Shown here in pieces: positions 1 to 8,899 of a stretch of DNA of 64,000 nt; positions within the stretch are counted from its first letter, which is position 1; each line of letters opens with the position of its first letter. Source of the DNA: Lachnospiraceae bacterium (GTDB taxonomy: Bacteria > Bacillota > Clostridia > Lachnospirales > Lachnospiraceae); assembly GCA_009774175.1 (NCBI GenBank), contig VSNG01000016.1, forward strand, positions 1 to 64,000, in the 5' to 3' direction. A program made the position numbers and the translations under genes. The notes under the pieces were generated by a model that did not search any database, was not told the DNA's origin, and saw only the letters and a list, made by a program, of their open reading frames with translations.

Positions 1-2
1 GC

Positions 3-34
3 ATATAATATTGCATGAATCAATAATATTATAT
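3..34. promoter_or_regulatory. AT-rich imperfect palindrome upstream of padR
   Basis: Arms at 3-13 and 21-34 (ATATAATATTG against CAATAATATTATAT) are inverted, with three extra bases in the right arm. The left arm contains a TATAAT. PadR-type repressors often bind such symmetric sites over their own promoter, so this may be the operator of the operon starting at 126. The assignment is inference; the window edge cuts any -35 element. Confidence 0.35.
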
Positions 35-125
35 CTTACAAAAATGCGGCACAGGGAAAGACCCGGAAAAGGAATGAAAAGGAAACGCTATGAAATATGT
101 AAGAAGAAGGAAAGGAGTATACTAC

Positions 126-452
126 ATGGTTTTTAACACAGGCGCGGCGCTATTGGATGCCATTGTGCTGGCTGTGGTGTCCCATGAACTGGAAGGAACT
201 TATGGCTACAAGATTACGCAGGAAGTGCGGCTGGTCATAGAGATTTCCGAATCCACGCTGTATCCGGTTCTTCGCAGACTGCAAAAGGACGAATGTCTGG
301 AAATCTACGACATGGAGTGCGCGGGACGCAACAGGCGTTACTACCGGATTACGGAGAAGGGAAGGGCACAGCTGAATCTTTATATCAGCGAATGGTATCG
401 GTATTCTGCCAAATTGAACAGTATTTTTGAGGGAGGACTTAAGAATGAATAG
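126..452 (+). CDS. PadR-family transcriptional regulator
   Basis: A 108-residue winged-helix protein of the short PadR type, about the family's usual length. The N-terminal part carries the helix-turn-helix that reads through YGYKITQE and STLYPVLRRLQKD, followed by the wing containing the AGRNRRYYRITEKG segment that is typical of PadR. I chose the ATG at 126 because GGAAAGGAG lies just upstream. An in-frame ATG at 90 has no ribosome site and would add 12 basic residues that the family lacks. Its last 8 bases overlap the next gene, so the two are translationally coupled. In Firmicutes, PadR proteins next to DUF1700/DUF4097 genes usually repress their own operon; that role here is inferred from context. 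The effector is unknown. Confidence 0.9.
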   Translation: MVFNTGAALLDAIVLAVVSHELEGTYGYKITQEVRLVIEISESTLYPVLRRLQKDECLEIYDMECAGRNRRYYRITEKGRAQLNLYISEWYRYSAKLNSIFEGGLKNE

Positions 453-1275
453 AGCAGAATTTATGAGCAGGCTTGCTGCGCTTTTGCAGGATATGCCGCC
501 TGCAGAGCGGGAGGAAGCAATTCAGTATTATAATGACTACTTCGACGATGCGGGCGAAGGAAATGAAGCGGGCGTCATCGCAGCTCTTGGATCGCCGGAG
601 GAGATTGCAAAATCCATTAAGGCAGGGCTCTCGGACGGCGGAAACGGCGGAGAATTTACGGAATCGGGATTTCACGGCTATGAGCAGAGAAACAAAAACC
701 AGGTTATGTCAACCGAACGACCGCCGCAGGACAGCGCCGGAGCAAACGCCTACGGACAGCAGGGAAATGGATACGGGACGCAGGGAAACGCCTACGGACA
801 GCAGGGAAATGGATACGGGCCGCAGGGAAACAGTTACGGATCGCAGGGGCCCCAGGGCGGCGCCGGAGCGAATGCTTCCAGACAGCCCAAAAAGTCCATG
901 TCGGGCGGCAAGATTGCACTGATCATCGTGTTTGCGATTTTACTTTCTCCGGTCTGGATCGGCGTTCTGGGCGGATTTTTCGGCGGAGCTCTTGGACTGC
1001 TTGGCGGGCTTATCGGCATTTTCGTTGCTTTTCTGACAGTGGGTATTGTGCTTACGGTAGTGGGAGCCGCGCTGGTTATTGCGGGCATCGTGGCGCTGTT
1101 TGCCGCGCCGCTTGGAGGCATGTGTCTGATCGGCGGCGGTCTGATTATGATAGCGGTCGGCCTGGTGTTTGTCTGGCTGATGGTGCTGGTGGTCGGAACG
1201 GCCATTCCCGCACTGATACGTGGCGTCGTCAATCTGTGCAGCAGATTATTACACAGGGGAGGTGAGCGGGCATGA
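445..1275 (+). CDS. DUF1700 membrane protein
   Basis: A 276-residue protein. Residues 1-60 form the DUF1700 helical module (MNRAEFMSRL, then EREEAIQYYNDYFDDAG, then ALGSPEEIAKSI). Next comes a linker of Gly/Gln/Tyr/Asn repeats at about residues 95-140, and then three to four very hydrophobic glycine-rich membrane segments. DUF1700 proteins accompany PadR regulators and DUF4097 proteins in Firmicute envelope operons, but their biochemical role is not known. The start at 445 has GAGGGAGG ahead of it; a longer in-frame start at 427 has none. The 3' end overlaps the next gene by 4 bases (ATGA). The linker is encoded by a 42-bp tandem repeat, so its length probably varies among strains. Confidence 0.85.
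   Translation: MNRAEFMSRLAALLQDMPPAEREEAIQYYNDYFDDAGEGNEAGVIAALGSPEEIAKSIKAGLSDGGNGGEFTESGFHGYEQRNKNQVMSTERPPQDSAGANAYGQQGNGYGTQGNAYGQQGNGYGPQGNSYGSQGPQGGAGANASRQPKKSMSGGKIALIIVFAILLSPVWIGVLGGFFGGALGLLGGLIGIFVAFLTVGIVLTVVGAALVIAGIVALFAAPLGGMCLIGGGLIMIAVGLVFVWLMVLVVGTAIPALIRGVVNLCSRLLHRGGERA
748..849 (+). repeat. 42-bp tandem repeat inside DUF1700 gene
   Basis: Two near-identical 42-bp units at 748-789 and 790-831 differ at one base, followed by a partial third copy to about 849. They encode AYGQQGNGYG(T/P)QGN units, a disordered spacer between the cytosolic module and the membrane segments. The period is a multiple of three, so copy-number change keeps the frame. Confidence 0.85.
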
Positions 1276-2309
1276 AAAAATTTACGAAGGGTTGTCTCAT
1301 AACGGCATTGGTTTTGTTTATTGTGGGGCTGATTATCTGCGGCGTGGGCGGTCTGCTTGGCGGTTTCAGAGAGCTTTCGGAGATGGACGGCATCGGCTCG
1401 ATTCCATTTCGATATTACAGGAACGTGGAGAGCGACTGGATCGGCTTTTACGACGAAAAGGAATTGGAAAGACTGGAGAATATAGAGGATATTGAAAATA
1501 TGGCGGATTGGAAATTGGCTGAGCTGGAAGGGAAAAAGGAACAGCTTGCGCTGACGGCTGATACGCTCGGCAGCATTACTATTGATCTGAAAGAATGTAA
1601 TCTGGTTATCCGGGAATCGGCAGACGAGCATGTGTGGATTTCCGTGGACGGCAGCCAGCATGAAACCTATTATGCCATTGAGGATGGAAAGAGTGGGAAG
1701 AGCGGCCTGTGTATTCAAAATGAGACGAGCCACAGGAGAAAATATTGGAAAGACAACGATATGGTCTGTCTGTGGCTGCCAAAGGACTGTGTGCTGGAAG
1801 TGTGCGAAGTGGATATGGGAGCGGGTTATATGACGAGCAGCCTTTTTCTGAAAGCGGATCAGGTGAACATTACTGTGGGCGCAGGCCTTCTTGAGGCGGA
1901 AGGATTTGAAGGCGACGAGATTACGGTTCTGGTAGGGGCCGGAGAGCTTCTTGCAGGGCGTGTCACTGCGCAGAGGGCCGATTTTGAAGTGGGCGCAGGA
2001 CATCTTTGCGTGGATGATCTTTCGATAAGCCATGAAGCGGATCTGACTGTAAATATGGGAGTGTGCGAGATCACCGGGAACATAACGGGGGATCTGGATC
2101 TGGAGTGCGACATGGGAGAGGCGGTATTGTCTCTTGCCGGTTCCCAGGATGATCACAGTTATGAGGTGGATTGCGGCATGGGCGAGGTTACGATTGGAAG
2201 CTACAGCCACAGCGGTCTTGCCACGGAAAGATCATGGAATACTGGAAAGGCCAGCGAATTTGATATAAACTGCGCCATGGGAAATATAACGATTACGTTT
2301 GACAGGTGA
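1272..2309 (+). CDS. DUF4097 adhesin-like beta-repeat protein
   Basis: A 345-residue protein with an N-terminal membrane anchor (about residues 7-28), a charged helical stretch (residues 55-95), and a DUF4097 region of repeated short beta strands. The latter shows the pattern GAGLLEAEGF, GAGELLAGRV, GAGHLCVDDL, MGVCEITGNI, MGEVTIGSY. Such repeats are expected to form a right-handed beta solenoid on the outer face of the membrane. DUF4097 proteins sit beside PspC proteins in Bacillus subtilis (the yvl operon, controlled by the envelope-stress factor SigW), which supports an envelope-stress link, but no activity is known. The ATG overlaps the upstream stop as ATGA. Confidence 0.8.
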   Translation: MKKFTKGCLITALVLFIVGLIICGVGGLLGGFRELSEMDGIGSIPFRYYRNVESDWIGFYDEKELERLENIEDIENMADWKLAELEGKKEQLALTADTLGSITIDLKECNLVIRESADEHVWISVDGSQHETYYAIEDGKSGKSGLCIQNETSHRRKYWKDNDMVCLWLPKDCVLEVCEVDMGAGYMTSSLFLKADQVNITVGAGLLEAEGFEGDEITVLVGAGELLAGRVTAQRADFEVGAGHLCVDDLSISHEADLTVNMGVCEITGNITGDLDLECDMGEAVLSLAGSQDDHSYEVDCGMGEVTIGSYSHSGLATERSWNTGKASEFDINCAMGNITITFDR

Positions 2310-2331
2310 AACAAAAAAGGAGGAAGAAATT

Positions 2332-2541
2332 ATGGATAACTTTGAAAAGAGATTACTGCGTTCACGCGCTAACAGGATGCTCTGCGGCGTCTGCGGCGGT
2401 ATTGGGGAATATCTGAATATAGACCCCACGCTGGTACGTCTGATCTGGGCCATGTGCTCTCTGGCCAGCGTCGGTATGGGATTTGTTCTTTATTTCATCG
2501 CGGCGGTGGTGATTCCGGAGGATAGCGGTATCGTAGGATAA
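2332..2541 (+). CDS. PspC-domain membrane protein
   Basis: A 69-residue protein that is essentially one PspC domain: the motif RMLCGVCGGIGEYLNIDPTLVRL is split across residues 10-35, followed by one or two membrane helices and the typical ending VVIPE. PspC proteins take part in membrane-stress responses. The start at 2332 is preceded by AGGAGG; an upstream in-frame ATG at 2299 would overlap the previous gene and lacks a site. It is the last gene of the PadR operon and is followed by a strong terminator. Confidence 0.9.
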   Translation: MDNFEKRLLRSRANRMLCGVCGGIGEYLNIDPTLVRLIWAMCSLASVGMGFVLYFIAAVVIPEDSGIVG

Positions 2542-2562
2542 AACGCCAATACGGTAAAAAGG

Positions 2563-2608
2563 AAAAGAGCGGAAGGCCTCGGAAAGATGAGGATGCTTCC
2601 GCTCTTTT
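2563..2608. terminator. bidirectional terminator between convergent genes
   Basis: A perfect 13-bp inverted repeat (2563-2575 with 2596-2608, AAAAGAGCGGAAG against CTTCCGCTCTTTT). It gives a U-run in both directions and so can end both the PspC operon and the minus-strand ECF gene. The 20-nt loop holds a small inner pairing, CCTC with GAGG. Confidence 0.85.
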
Positions 2609-2631
2609 ATCGTGCGCCCTGCAACGTATAC

Positions 2632-3210
2632 TTAAACGGTAAAAAACAGTCCCGATTTTTTCAGGGCGGGCCGTAGGGCCATGTATACCAGTACGGCGAC
2701 GATGGTGGAGGTGACCGCGTTGATGGAGGTGGAAGTAACGTTCCAGGCCAGCGTCAGCTCCGCGGCGGGCTTGCCAAGAATGGCCAGCTTGTAAAAATAT
2801 CCCAGGAGCGGATCGAAAATTACGTTGAACAGCAGGCCTCCCACAGCGGCGGCAAAACACCATTTATAGACCTTTTTATTATCGGTTTCCGTGCTGATAT
2901 GTGCGATTTTGTGAGCGATCAGTCCCGTGATCAGACCGATGCACAGCTTCAGGATAAAGGTTTTGGGGGCATAGACCACATAGACCGGATCCAGAAGATC
3001 GCCGATGGTCATGCCGATGGCGCCGCCAAGACCGCCGTACAGCCCGCCAAGCAGCAGCGCGCCCAGAACGCAGACGGCGTTTCCCAGATGGATGGAGGTG
3101 GCGTCGCCGCCCGGCAGAGGGATCTTAATCTGTAAGAAGGTAAATACCACATAAGATAATGCGGCAAAAATACCCGTAAATACAATTTTCAGTAATTTTT
3201 CGTTTTTCAT
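2632..3210 (-). CDS. ECF transporter S component (vitamin-type uptake)
   Basis: A 192-residue, very hydrophobic protein with about six membrane helices. It starts with the basic helix MKNEKLLKIVFTGIFAALSY and carries the GGDATSIHLGNAVCVLGALLLGG and GAIGMTIGDLLDP regions in split form, the pattern of the substrate-binding S subunits of energy-coupling factor transporters (ECF/DUF1393 group). S components capture a vitamin or metal and share a common EcfAA'T module, which is not in this window. I start at 3210 because the ribosome-site-like AAAGGCGG precedes it; the open frame extends upstream but reads through non-coding sequence. The ligand cannot be told from the sequence. Upstream lies a possible structured RNA. 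Confidence 0.8.
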   Translation of the reverse strand: MKNEKLLKIVFTGIFAALSYVVFTFLQIKIPLPGGDATSIHLGNAVCVLGALLLGGLYGGLGGAIGMTIGDLLDPVYVVYAPKTFILKLCIGLITGLIAHKIAHISTETDNKKVYKWCFAAAVGGLLFNVIFDPLLGYFYKLAILGKPAAELTLAWNVTSTSINAVTSTIVAVLVYMALRPALKKSGLFFTV

Positions 3211-3279
3211 GTCTGTTTCCGCCTTTCTTGTACGCCCGCCCTCAAGCAGCGGCAGGGTGTTTCTTTTTAAATTAGTCTT

Positions 3280-3307
3280 ATCATAGTGTCGACATGGTAT
3301 TTTTAAA
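3280..3307 (-). promoter_or_regulatory. possible promoter of the ECF S gene
   Basis: Read on the minus strand: TTTAAA, 16 bases, TATGAT. Transcription would start near 3273, leaving a leader of about 60 nt. The -35 is poor, so this is tentative. Confidence 0.35.
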
Positions 3308-3373
3308 AGTGCCAATTTAAGAATTTCCAACCATACCAGATGTAGCATATCAATAAATCCACAGAGCATACCT

Positions 3374-3464
3374 AAAAAAAACCTGCAATATACCATCGGG
3401 GTGAAAGAGCCGCGCCTGCCCCTGGTGTACTTTGGGCCCACCATTTTATCGGCAGAATGCAGGT
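3374..3464 (-). ncRNA. possible structured RNA with polyU end
   Basis: On the minus strand a 7-bp stem (ACCTGCA at 3464-3458 with TGCAGGT at 3387-3381) closes about 70 nt and is followed directly by a run of U (3380-3374). Inside are a CTGCC/GGCAG helix and, within it, a TGGTG/CACCA hairpin with the loop GGCCCAAAGTA. A terminator whose arms are this far apart is the usual shape of a riboswitch, attenuator or small RNA. It matches no riboswitch class I can recall. It could be a leader of the ECF gene 163 nt downstream or a separate small RNA. Confidence 0.4.
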
Positions 3465-3522
3465 GCTGCGTATGGCTAATGTCACGAAACAGGCAAGCAC
3501 ACGTTTTTCCATAGTCAAGCAT

Positions 3523-3552
3523 TTGCATGTGCAGGGTCAAATATGATACAAT
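3523..3552 (+). promoter_or_regulatory. promoter of the HD-GYP gene
   Basis: TTGCAT at 3523-3528, 18 bases, TACAAT at 3547-3552, followed after 34 bases by the start codon at 3586 with a GAGGAAAG ribosome site. Confidence 0.5.
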
Positions 3553-3585
3553 AAATTCTACTATTACCATAACGAGGAAAGATTT

Positions 3586-5613
3586 ATGAGCTGGTGTTAC
3601 ATAGCATGTGGTCTGGCGGCGCTTTGCGCTCTGTTCTATGCCATAATAAGTTTTAAAAGAAAAACGCATCTTGCGGCGGTTACGGGAACCATGTTTCTGG
3701 CAGCCTGCGCGGTCAATCTTACATACCTTGGCAGAATCGGCGCCGGGACTTATTTTGCGGCGTCGCTCACCACCAGCGCTTACTTTGTATGCCTGGATTT
3801 TCTGGTTCTGTCCATGGTCTACTATATGATAGAGTTTACCCAGTCAAGAATAAAGGCGCCCCGTTTTAAGAAGACGGTTATTTTCACGGTGTATCTTTTG
3901 ACCGGCGTGGATGCGGCGATTCTGATCCTGAACGTTTTTCGCGAGGTGGTTTTGCGCTATCAGTATCAGAAAGACAGCGTTTATGCCATAAAATACATGT
4001 TTGAGGCCAAATGGGGATTTTATATGCATCTGGCCTTTGTGTATCTGCTCGTGGCCGTGATTTTTTATATTTTAATCCGTAAGATTATTATTGTGCCTAA
4101 AATCTACAGGGCCAGATATGTCAATACCCTTCTGGCGCTGTGCGTGATCGGCCTGCTGACTATTTTCTATATGGCGGAGCTGTTGAAGCTGTCCATGGAT
4201 CCGGCAGTTTTGGTGTACGGATTTGTCTGCCCTCTTGTCTACAGAAATACCTTTGACTATACGTCAAAAGGAATGCTCAATACCACTCGAAAGATGGTTC
4301 TGGAGTATATGGGCAGGCCTGTGATTCTCTTTGATTATGAGGGGTATGTGGCGGATACCAATCGGGATATGCGGGAACTGTTTCCGATTTTGAACTCCCA
4401 GGAGCAAAGAATCAGCATGATGGATTTTCTGCAGCTTGGCGCATTTCGGGATTTGCAGAGCATCGGCGAGGATCAGACCTTCGAATGGGAAAATCCGGGC
4501 AGCGCCGGGGCGCGCAGGTATCAGTGTGCTTTTACCTGCCTGCGGGACGAACGGGGGCGAAGCATCGGCCATCTACTGATCATGACGAATCTGGAGACAG
4601 AGCGGGACATGCTGACCAGACTTTATTCCAAAGACAGCTTTTACAGTGAGACTGATAAGGTTCTTTCACAGGGGATTTATCCCGTGACGGTGGTGGTATG
4701 TAACGCCAACGGCATCGGTCTGGTCAACGATGTGTTCGGCTGGAGAAGGGGCAATGAGCTGCTCAGGCAGGCGGCCGATCTGCTGCGGGAAAATCTGCCC
4801 GCAAACGCAATACTGGCAAGGATGGAAGACGGCGATATGGCGGCGGCGCTCACCGAGGCAGAGCAGGAATATGCAGTCCGTCTTTTTGAAAAAATAAAGG
4901 AGCAGTACAGGGAAGCCAACGATACGGGCATCAATACGGATATGGAGTACGGGATCGCCGTGATCCGGGATGAGACAAAGAGCGTGGAGGAAGCGGTCAG
5001 GGAGGCCGCGGAGAGCATGCGCACCAAGAAGATGATGAACCAGTCCTCCCAGAAGAGCTCCCTTCTGGATTCTCTGACGCAGACGCTGACGGAGAGCGAT
5101 TACGAGACCGAAGAGCATGTGGAACGGACAAGAGAGATGGCCATCAGACTGGGACAGGCGCTTCATCTGGCTGACGGAGAGCTGGGGAAGCTGGCGCTTC
5201 TGGCAGTGCTCCACGATATCGGGAAGATTGCCATTCCCCATTCCATTTTATTGAAGCCGGGAAAGCTTACGGAGGCGGAGTGGGAGATCATGAAGACCCA
5301 CACCGAGAAGGGATATCGGATTGCCAATGCGTCCAAGGAGCTTAAGCCCATCGGCGAATACATTCTGCACCACCATGAGAGATGGGACGGCGGCGGTTAT
5401 CCGGGCGGGCTTGCGGGGGAGGAAATTCCTCTTTTATCCCGTATTATTACGGTGGTGGATTCCCATGACGTGATGGTGCACGACAGGCCCTATCACAAGG
5501 CCATGAATGAGGAGGATGCGAAGAGGGAGCTGTTACGGTGCTCCGGCACGCAGTTTGATCCGAAGCTGGTAGAGGTCTTTTTATCCGTGATCGGGGAGAC
5601 GAAGGTGTCCTGA
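3586..5613 (+). CDS. membrane GGDEF-like/HD-GYP cyclic-di-GMP phosphodiesterase
   Basis: 675 residues. Residues 1-225 contain about seven membrane helices resembling the N-terminal 7TM module of some Firmicute histidine kinases. A PAS-like stretch follows (about 230-335). Next is a GGDEF-fold domain (about 340-485) with the active motif lost: the expected GGDEF is replaced by RMEDGDM. The C-terminal HD-GYP domain (about 505-665) is intact, with HDIGK (H543, D544), HHHERWDGGGYPGG and GTQFDP. HD-GYP enzymes hydrolyse cyclic-di-GMP; the dead GGDEF domain may bind GTP or regulate the enzyme. It has its own promoter and is followed by the valS leader. Function is well supported at family level; the signal sensed is unknown. 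Confidence 0.88.
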   Translation: MSWCYIACGLAALCALFYAIISFKRKTHLAAVTGTMFLAACAVNLTYLGRIGAGTYFAASLTTSAYFVCLDFLVLSMVYYMIEFTQSRIKAPRFKKTVIFTVYLLTGVDAAILILNVFREVVLRYQYQKDSVYAIKYMFEAKWGFYMHLAFVYLLVAVIFYILIRKIIIVPKIYRARYVNTLLALCVIGLLTIFYMAELLKLSMDPAVLVYGFVCPLVYRNTFDYTSKGMLNTTRKMVLEYMGRPVILFDYEGYVADTNRDMRELFPILNSQEQRISMMDFLQLGAFRDLQSIGEDQTFEWENPGSAGARRYQCAFTCLRDERGRSIGHLLIMTNLETERDMLTRLYSKDSFYSETDKVLSQGIYPVTVVVCNANGIGLVNDVFGWRRGNELLRQAADLLRENLPANAILARMEDGDMAAALTEAEQEYAVRLFEKIKEQYREANDTGINTDMEYGIAVIRDETKSVEEAVREAAESMRTKKMMNQSSQKSSLLDSLTQTLTESDYETEEHVERTREMAIRLGQALHLADGELGKLALLAVLHDIGKIAIPHSILLKPGKLTEAEWEIMKTHTEKGYRIANASKELKPIGEYILHHHERWDGGGYPGGLAGEEIPLLSRIITVVDSHDVMVHDRPYHKAMNEEDAKRELLRCSGTQFDPKLVEVFLSVIGETKVS

Positions 5614-5621
5614 AAAGAGAA

Positions 5622-5650
5622 TTGACAAAAGTTTTGTAATTGTCTATAGT
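5622..5650 (+). promoter_or_regulatory. promoter of the valS T-box leader
   Basis: TTGACA at 5622-5627, 17 bases, TATAGT at 5645-5650: a near-consensus housekeeping promoter placed just before the T-box leader, with an expected start near 5657. Confidence 0.8.
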
Positions 5651-5656
5651 ATTAGG

Positions 5657-5940
5657 TAATTGTAAAGGTGATGACAGAGAGGAGTACATGATCGACCGCC
5701 GCCAGAGAGAGAAGCCGTCCGCTGAAAGGCTTCTTCGGAGAGGAATTGTGGAAGTGGCTCTGGAACCGGGATGCAAAAAGGCGTTCGGGACAGCTTTCCG
5801 AAGGCTCAGTAAGCGTTCACGACTGATCCCCGTTATCGGATTGGAAGCCGGAAGCTTTTTCGGCTTCGCCGAGCGATAAATGAAGGTGGTACCGCGCATA
5901 CGCGCCCTTTGTCAGGGGACTGGCAGAGGGCGTTTTTGCG
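5657..5940 (+). promoter_or_regulatory. T-box leader controlling valS
   Basis: About 280 nt between the promoter and valS. The conserved T-box sequence AAGGTGGTACCGCG is at 5883-5896, directly before a terminator hairpin. Uncharged tRNA pairs through its NCCA end with the UGGN of the T-box and stabilises the antiterminator; here UGGU fits a tRNA with discriminator A, as tRNA-Val has. The upstream part (about 5670-5790) has the expected stem I elements (AGAGAG and GAGGAGTACA). A GTG triplet at 5748-5750 lies in a plausible specifier region and fits valine, but I could not fold it to prove this. It accounts for nearly all of the 405 bases between genes. Confidence 0.92.
5903..5937 (+). terminator. 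T-box attenuator terminator
   Basis: An 11-bp stem (CGCCCTTTGTC at 5903-5913 with GGCAGAGGGCG at 5922-5932, including G-U pairs), an 8-nt loop, then TTTTT. It overlaps the region that must be freed when the T-box antiterminator forms. Confidence 0.85.
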
Positions 5941-6018
5941 CGAATGAGAAATGCAAAGCGTTTCGAAGCTGCTTATTTAAGCAAAATCAATAAGTGCGTT
6001 TCGATAAAGGAGGAAAAA

Positions 6019-8715
6019 ATGGGTAGAGAACTTGCAAAAACCTACGATCCGAAAGGGATTGAGGACAGACTGTATCAGAAGTGGCTGGATAAAAAATATT
6101 TTCACGCGGAGGTTGACAGGACGAAAAAACCGTTTACCATCGTGATTCCCCCGCCGAATATCACAGGGCAGCTCCATATGGGACATGCCCTTGACAACAC
6201 CATGCAGGATATTCTGATCCGCTATAAGAGGATGCAGGGGTATAATGCGCTCTGGCAGCCGGGGACGGATCATGCTTCCATCGCAACTGAGGTAAAAATT
6301 ATCGAGAAATTGAAAGAGGAGGGCATCGACAAGAACGATCTGGGCAGAGAAGGGTTTCTTGAGAGGGCCTGGGACTGGAAGAAAGAATATGGCGGACGCA
6401 TTGTTTCCCAGCTTAAGAAGCTTGGGTCTTCCTGCGACTGGGACAGGGAGCGTTTTACCATGGACGAGGGCTGCAATAAGGCGGTCACGGAAGTGTTTGT
6501 AAAGATGCATGAAAAAGGCTGGATTTATAAAGGCAGCCGCATCATTAACTGGTGTCCTGTCTGCAATACCTCCATTTCCGACGCGGAGGTGGAGTATGAG
6601 GAGCAGGCGGGTCATTTCTGGCACATCAAATACCCGTTAGTGGATGAGAACGGACAGCCAAGCAGGACGGAATTTCTGGAGTTTGCGACCACCCGTCCCG
6701 AGACCATGCTGGGCGATACGGCGGTGGCTGTGAATCCGAACGATGAGAGATATACTTATTTAAAAGGAAGACAGGTCTGGCTTCCCATTGTGAATAAGCC
6801 GATCCCCGTGGTGGAGGATGAGTATGTGGACATGGAGTTTGGGACAGGCGTTGTGAAGATTACGCCCGCCCACGACCCTAACGATTTCGAGGTGGGAAAA
6901 CGACACAATCTGCCGGAGGTCAATATCTTAAACGACGACGCGACCATCAACGAAAACGGCGGCAGATATGCGGGGCTTGACCGGTATGAGGCAAGAAAGC
7001 AGATCGTGGAAGAGCTGAAACAGGAAGGGCTTTTGGTGCGGATTGAGGACTATTCCCACAATGTAGGAACCCATGACCGCTGCCGTACGACCATCGAGCC
7101 CATGATCAAACAGCAGTGGTTCGTAAAGATGGACGAACTAATTAAGCCTGCCGTGGAGGCAGTGAAAAAGGGCGATATCCGTCTGATTCCGGAGCGGATG
7201 GACAAGATTTACTTTAACTGGACAGACAACATCCGCGACTGGTGCATCAGCCGCCAGCTCTGGTGGGGGCATCGGATTCCGGCCTACTACTGCGATAAGT
7301 GCGGGGAGATTGTGGTAGCGAAGGAGGCGCCCCATGTCTGCCCGAAATGTGGCGGCGCCGGCTTCACACAGGATCCCGATACGCTGGATACCTGGTTTTC
7401 CTCGGCACTGTGGCCTTTCTCTACGCTGGGGTGGCCGGAAAAGACGGAGGATTTGGATTATTTCTATCCCACGGATGTGTTGGTAACGGGTTATGATATT
7501 ATTTTCTTCTGGGTAATCCGCATGATTTTTTCCGGCTATGAGCAGATGGGGGAGAAGCCCTTTAAGACGGTGCTGTTCCACGGCCTTGTGAGGGATTCCC
7601 AGGGACGGAAGATGAGCAAGTCTCTGGGCAACGGCATTGACCCGCTGGAAATTATCGACAAGTATGGGGCGGATGCGCTCAGACTTACGCTGATTACCGG
7701 CAATGCGCCCGGAAACGATATGCGTTTCTACTATGAAAGAGTGGAGGCAAGTCGGAATTTTGCAAACAAGGTATGGAACGCTTCACGCTTCATTATGATG
7801 AATATGGATCAGGAGGAGGAGAAGACGGGAAAACGCGGCTGGGAGGCGTCCTACGAGGAGGTGAAGGACAGCCTTTATCCGGTGGACAAATGGATTCTCT
7901 CGAAACTGAATACGCTGGTCGGGGAAGTGACGGACAACATGGACAGCTTCGAGCTGGGAATTGCCGTGCAGAAGGTTTACGACTTTATCTGGGATGAGTT
8001 CTGCGACTGGTATATCGAGATGGTGAAGCCCAGACTCTACAGCAGCGGTGCGGGCGAGGAAGAAGGAAAGAGGGCGGCCCTCTGGACTTTGCAGAATGTG
8101 CTTGCCGCCGCGTTAAAGCTGCTGCATCCCTACATGCCGTTTATCACCGAGGAAATTTTCTGCACCCTGCAGACAAAAGAGGAATCCATCATGATATCCC
8201 GGTGGCCTGAATCCACGAAAGAGTGGGCGTTTGTGAAGGAGGAGACCGCTATCGAGCTGATGAAGGAAGCGGTGCGCGGCATCCGTAACGTGAGAACCCA
8301 GATGAACGTTGCGCCCGGTAAAAAGGCGGCGGTGTATGTAGTCAGCGACAGGGAAGAGGTGCGGCGGATTTTTGAGGAGGGCAGACAGTTCTTTACGGCG
8401 CTGGCGGCAGCCTCTGAGCTGACCGTGCAGGCGGACAGGGGAGGCATTGACGACAGCGCAGTGTCCGTGGTGATTCAGGGCGCAACCGTTTACATCCCCT
8501 TCGAGGAGCTGGTGGATATCGCGCAGGAAATCGAGCGCCTTAAAAAGGAGCAGAAGCGTCTTTGTGGGGAGCTGGCCCGCGTGCAGGGAATGCTTGGCAA
8601 CGAAAGATTTATGGCCAAAGCGCCGGAGCAGAAAGTGGCCGAAGAGCGCGCGAAGCTGGAAAAGTACACGCAGATGAAGGCGCAGGTAGAGGAGCGTCTT
8701 TCGCAGCTTGTCTGA
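6019..8715 (+). CDS. valS: valyl-tRNA synthetase
   Basis: 898 residues, the usual bacterial length. It joins valine to tRNA-Val using ATP and edits mischarged threonine. Class I signature HMGH is at residues 53-56 within [13 protein letters not shown], and KMSKS at 531-535. Between them lie the editing (CP1) domain with [15 protein letters not shown] and the [11 protein letters not shown] region. A four-cysteine zinc cluster (CDKCGE, CPKCGG) sits just before the catalytic core resumes. The C-terminus (about 830-898) is the coiled-coil tRNA arm typical of ValRS. The start at 6019 has AAAGGAGG; the frame is open back to 5944 but that part belongs to the leader. It is controlled by the T-box. 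Confidence 0.97.
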   Translation: MGRELAKTYDPKGIEDRLYQKWLDKKYFHAEVDRTKKPFTIVIPPPNITGQLHMGHALDNTMQDILIRYKRMQGYNALWQPGTDHASIATEVKIIEKLKEEGIDKNDLGREGFLERAWDWKKEYGGRIVSQLKKLGSSCDWDRERFTMDEGCNKAVTEVFVKMHEKGWIYKGSRIINWCPVCNTSISDAEVEYEEQAGHFWHIKYPLVDENGQPSRTEFLEFATTRPETMLGDTAVAVNPNDERYTYLKGRQVWLPIVNKPIPVVEDEYVDMEFGTGVVKITPAHDPNDFEVGKRHNLPEVNILNDDATINENGGRYAGLDRYEARKQIVEELKQEGLLVRIEDYSHNVGTHDRCRTTIEPMIKQQWFVKMDELIKPAVEAVKKGDIRLIPERMDKIYFNWTDNIRDWCISRQLWWGHRIPAYYCDKCGEIVVAKEAPHVCPKCGGAGFTQDPDTLDTWFSSALWPFSTLGWPEKTEDLDYFYPTDVLVTGYDIIFFWVIRMIFSGYEQMGEKPFKTVLFHGLVRDSQGRKMSKSLGNGIDPLEIIDKYGADALRLTLITGNAPGNDMRFYYERVEASRNFANKVWNASRFIMMNMDQEEEKTGKRGWEASYEEVKDSLYPVDKWILSKLNTLVGEVTDNMDSFELGIAVQKVYDFIWDEFCDWYIEMVKPRLYSSGAGEEEGKRAALWTLQNVLAAALKLLHPYMPFITEEIFCTLQTKEESIMISRWPESTKEWAFVKEETAIELMKEAVRGIRNVRTQMNVAPGKKAAVYVVSDREEVRRIFEEGRQFFTALAAASELTVQADRGGIDDSAVSVVIQGATVYIPFEELVDIAQEIERLKKEQKRLCGELARVQGMLGNERFMAKAPEQKVAEERAKLEKYTQMKAQVEERLSQLV

Positions 8716-8846
8716 CGGCCGTACTGCGGCGAAAAGCGCCGTAAACGGGGAGTTTGCGAGGAACGCGCACAGAACTGGAAAAAAATATACTTTAGCACTG
8801 GAAAAGTAAGTTGTTTTGGTGTAAAGTTATAGTTAGAAGCGATATA

Positions 8847-8875
8847 TTGGAAATATGTGACATGGTCGTCATAAT
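8847..8875 (+). promoter_or_regulatory. possible promoter of the FapA-like gene
   Basis: TTGGAA at 8847-8852, 17 bases, CATAAT at 8870-8875. This would give a very short leader before the ribosome site at 8886. Tentative. Confidence 0.35.
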
Positions 8876-8899
8876 ATAAAAGGAAGGGAGGTGAGTCAC

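Larger units (their letters stand above)
3211..3585. other. divergent intergenic region, 375 bp
   Basis: No gene is seen here. It holds a plus-strand promoter for the HD-GYP gene, a weak minus-strand promoter for the ECF gene, and a minus-strand nested stem-loop ending in a run of U. The minus-strand open frame across it lacks codon structure or a recognisable protein. Confidence 0.6.

Noticed and set aside
834..2210. 458-codon open frame on the minus strand
   Set aside because: Antisense to the DUF1700 and DUF4097 genes; composition is that of a shadow frame.
3374..3464. Cyclic-di-GMP (GEMM) riboswitch
   Set aside because: CCCCGATGG near the 3' side recalls the GEMM end, but the conserved internal core of that class is missing.
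3211..3669. 153 extra N-terminal residues for the ECF S component
   Set aside because: The open frame crosses the polyU-ended hairpin, has no ribosome site, and the family begins at the Met at 3210.
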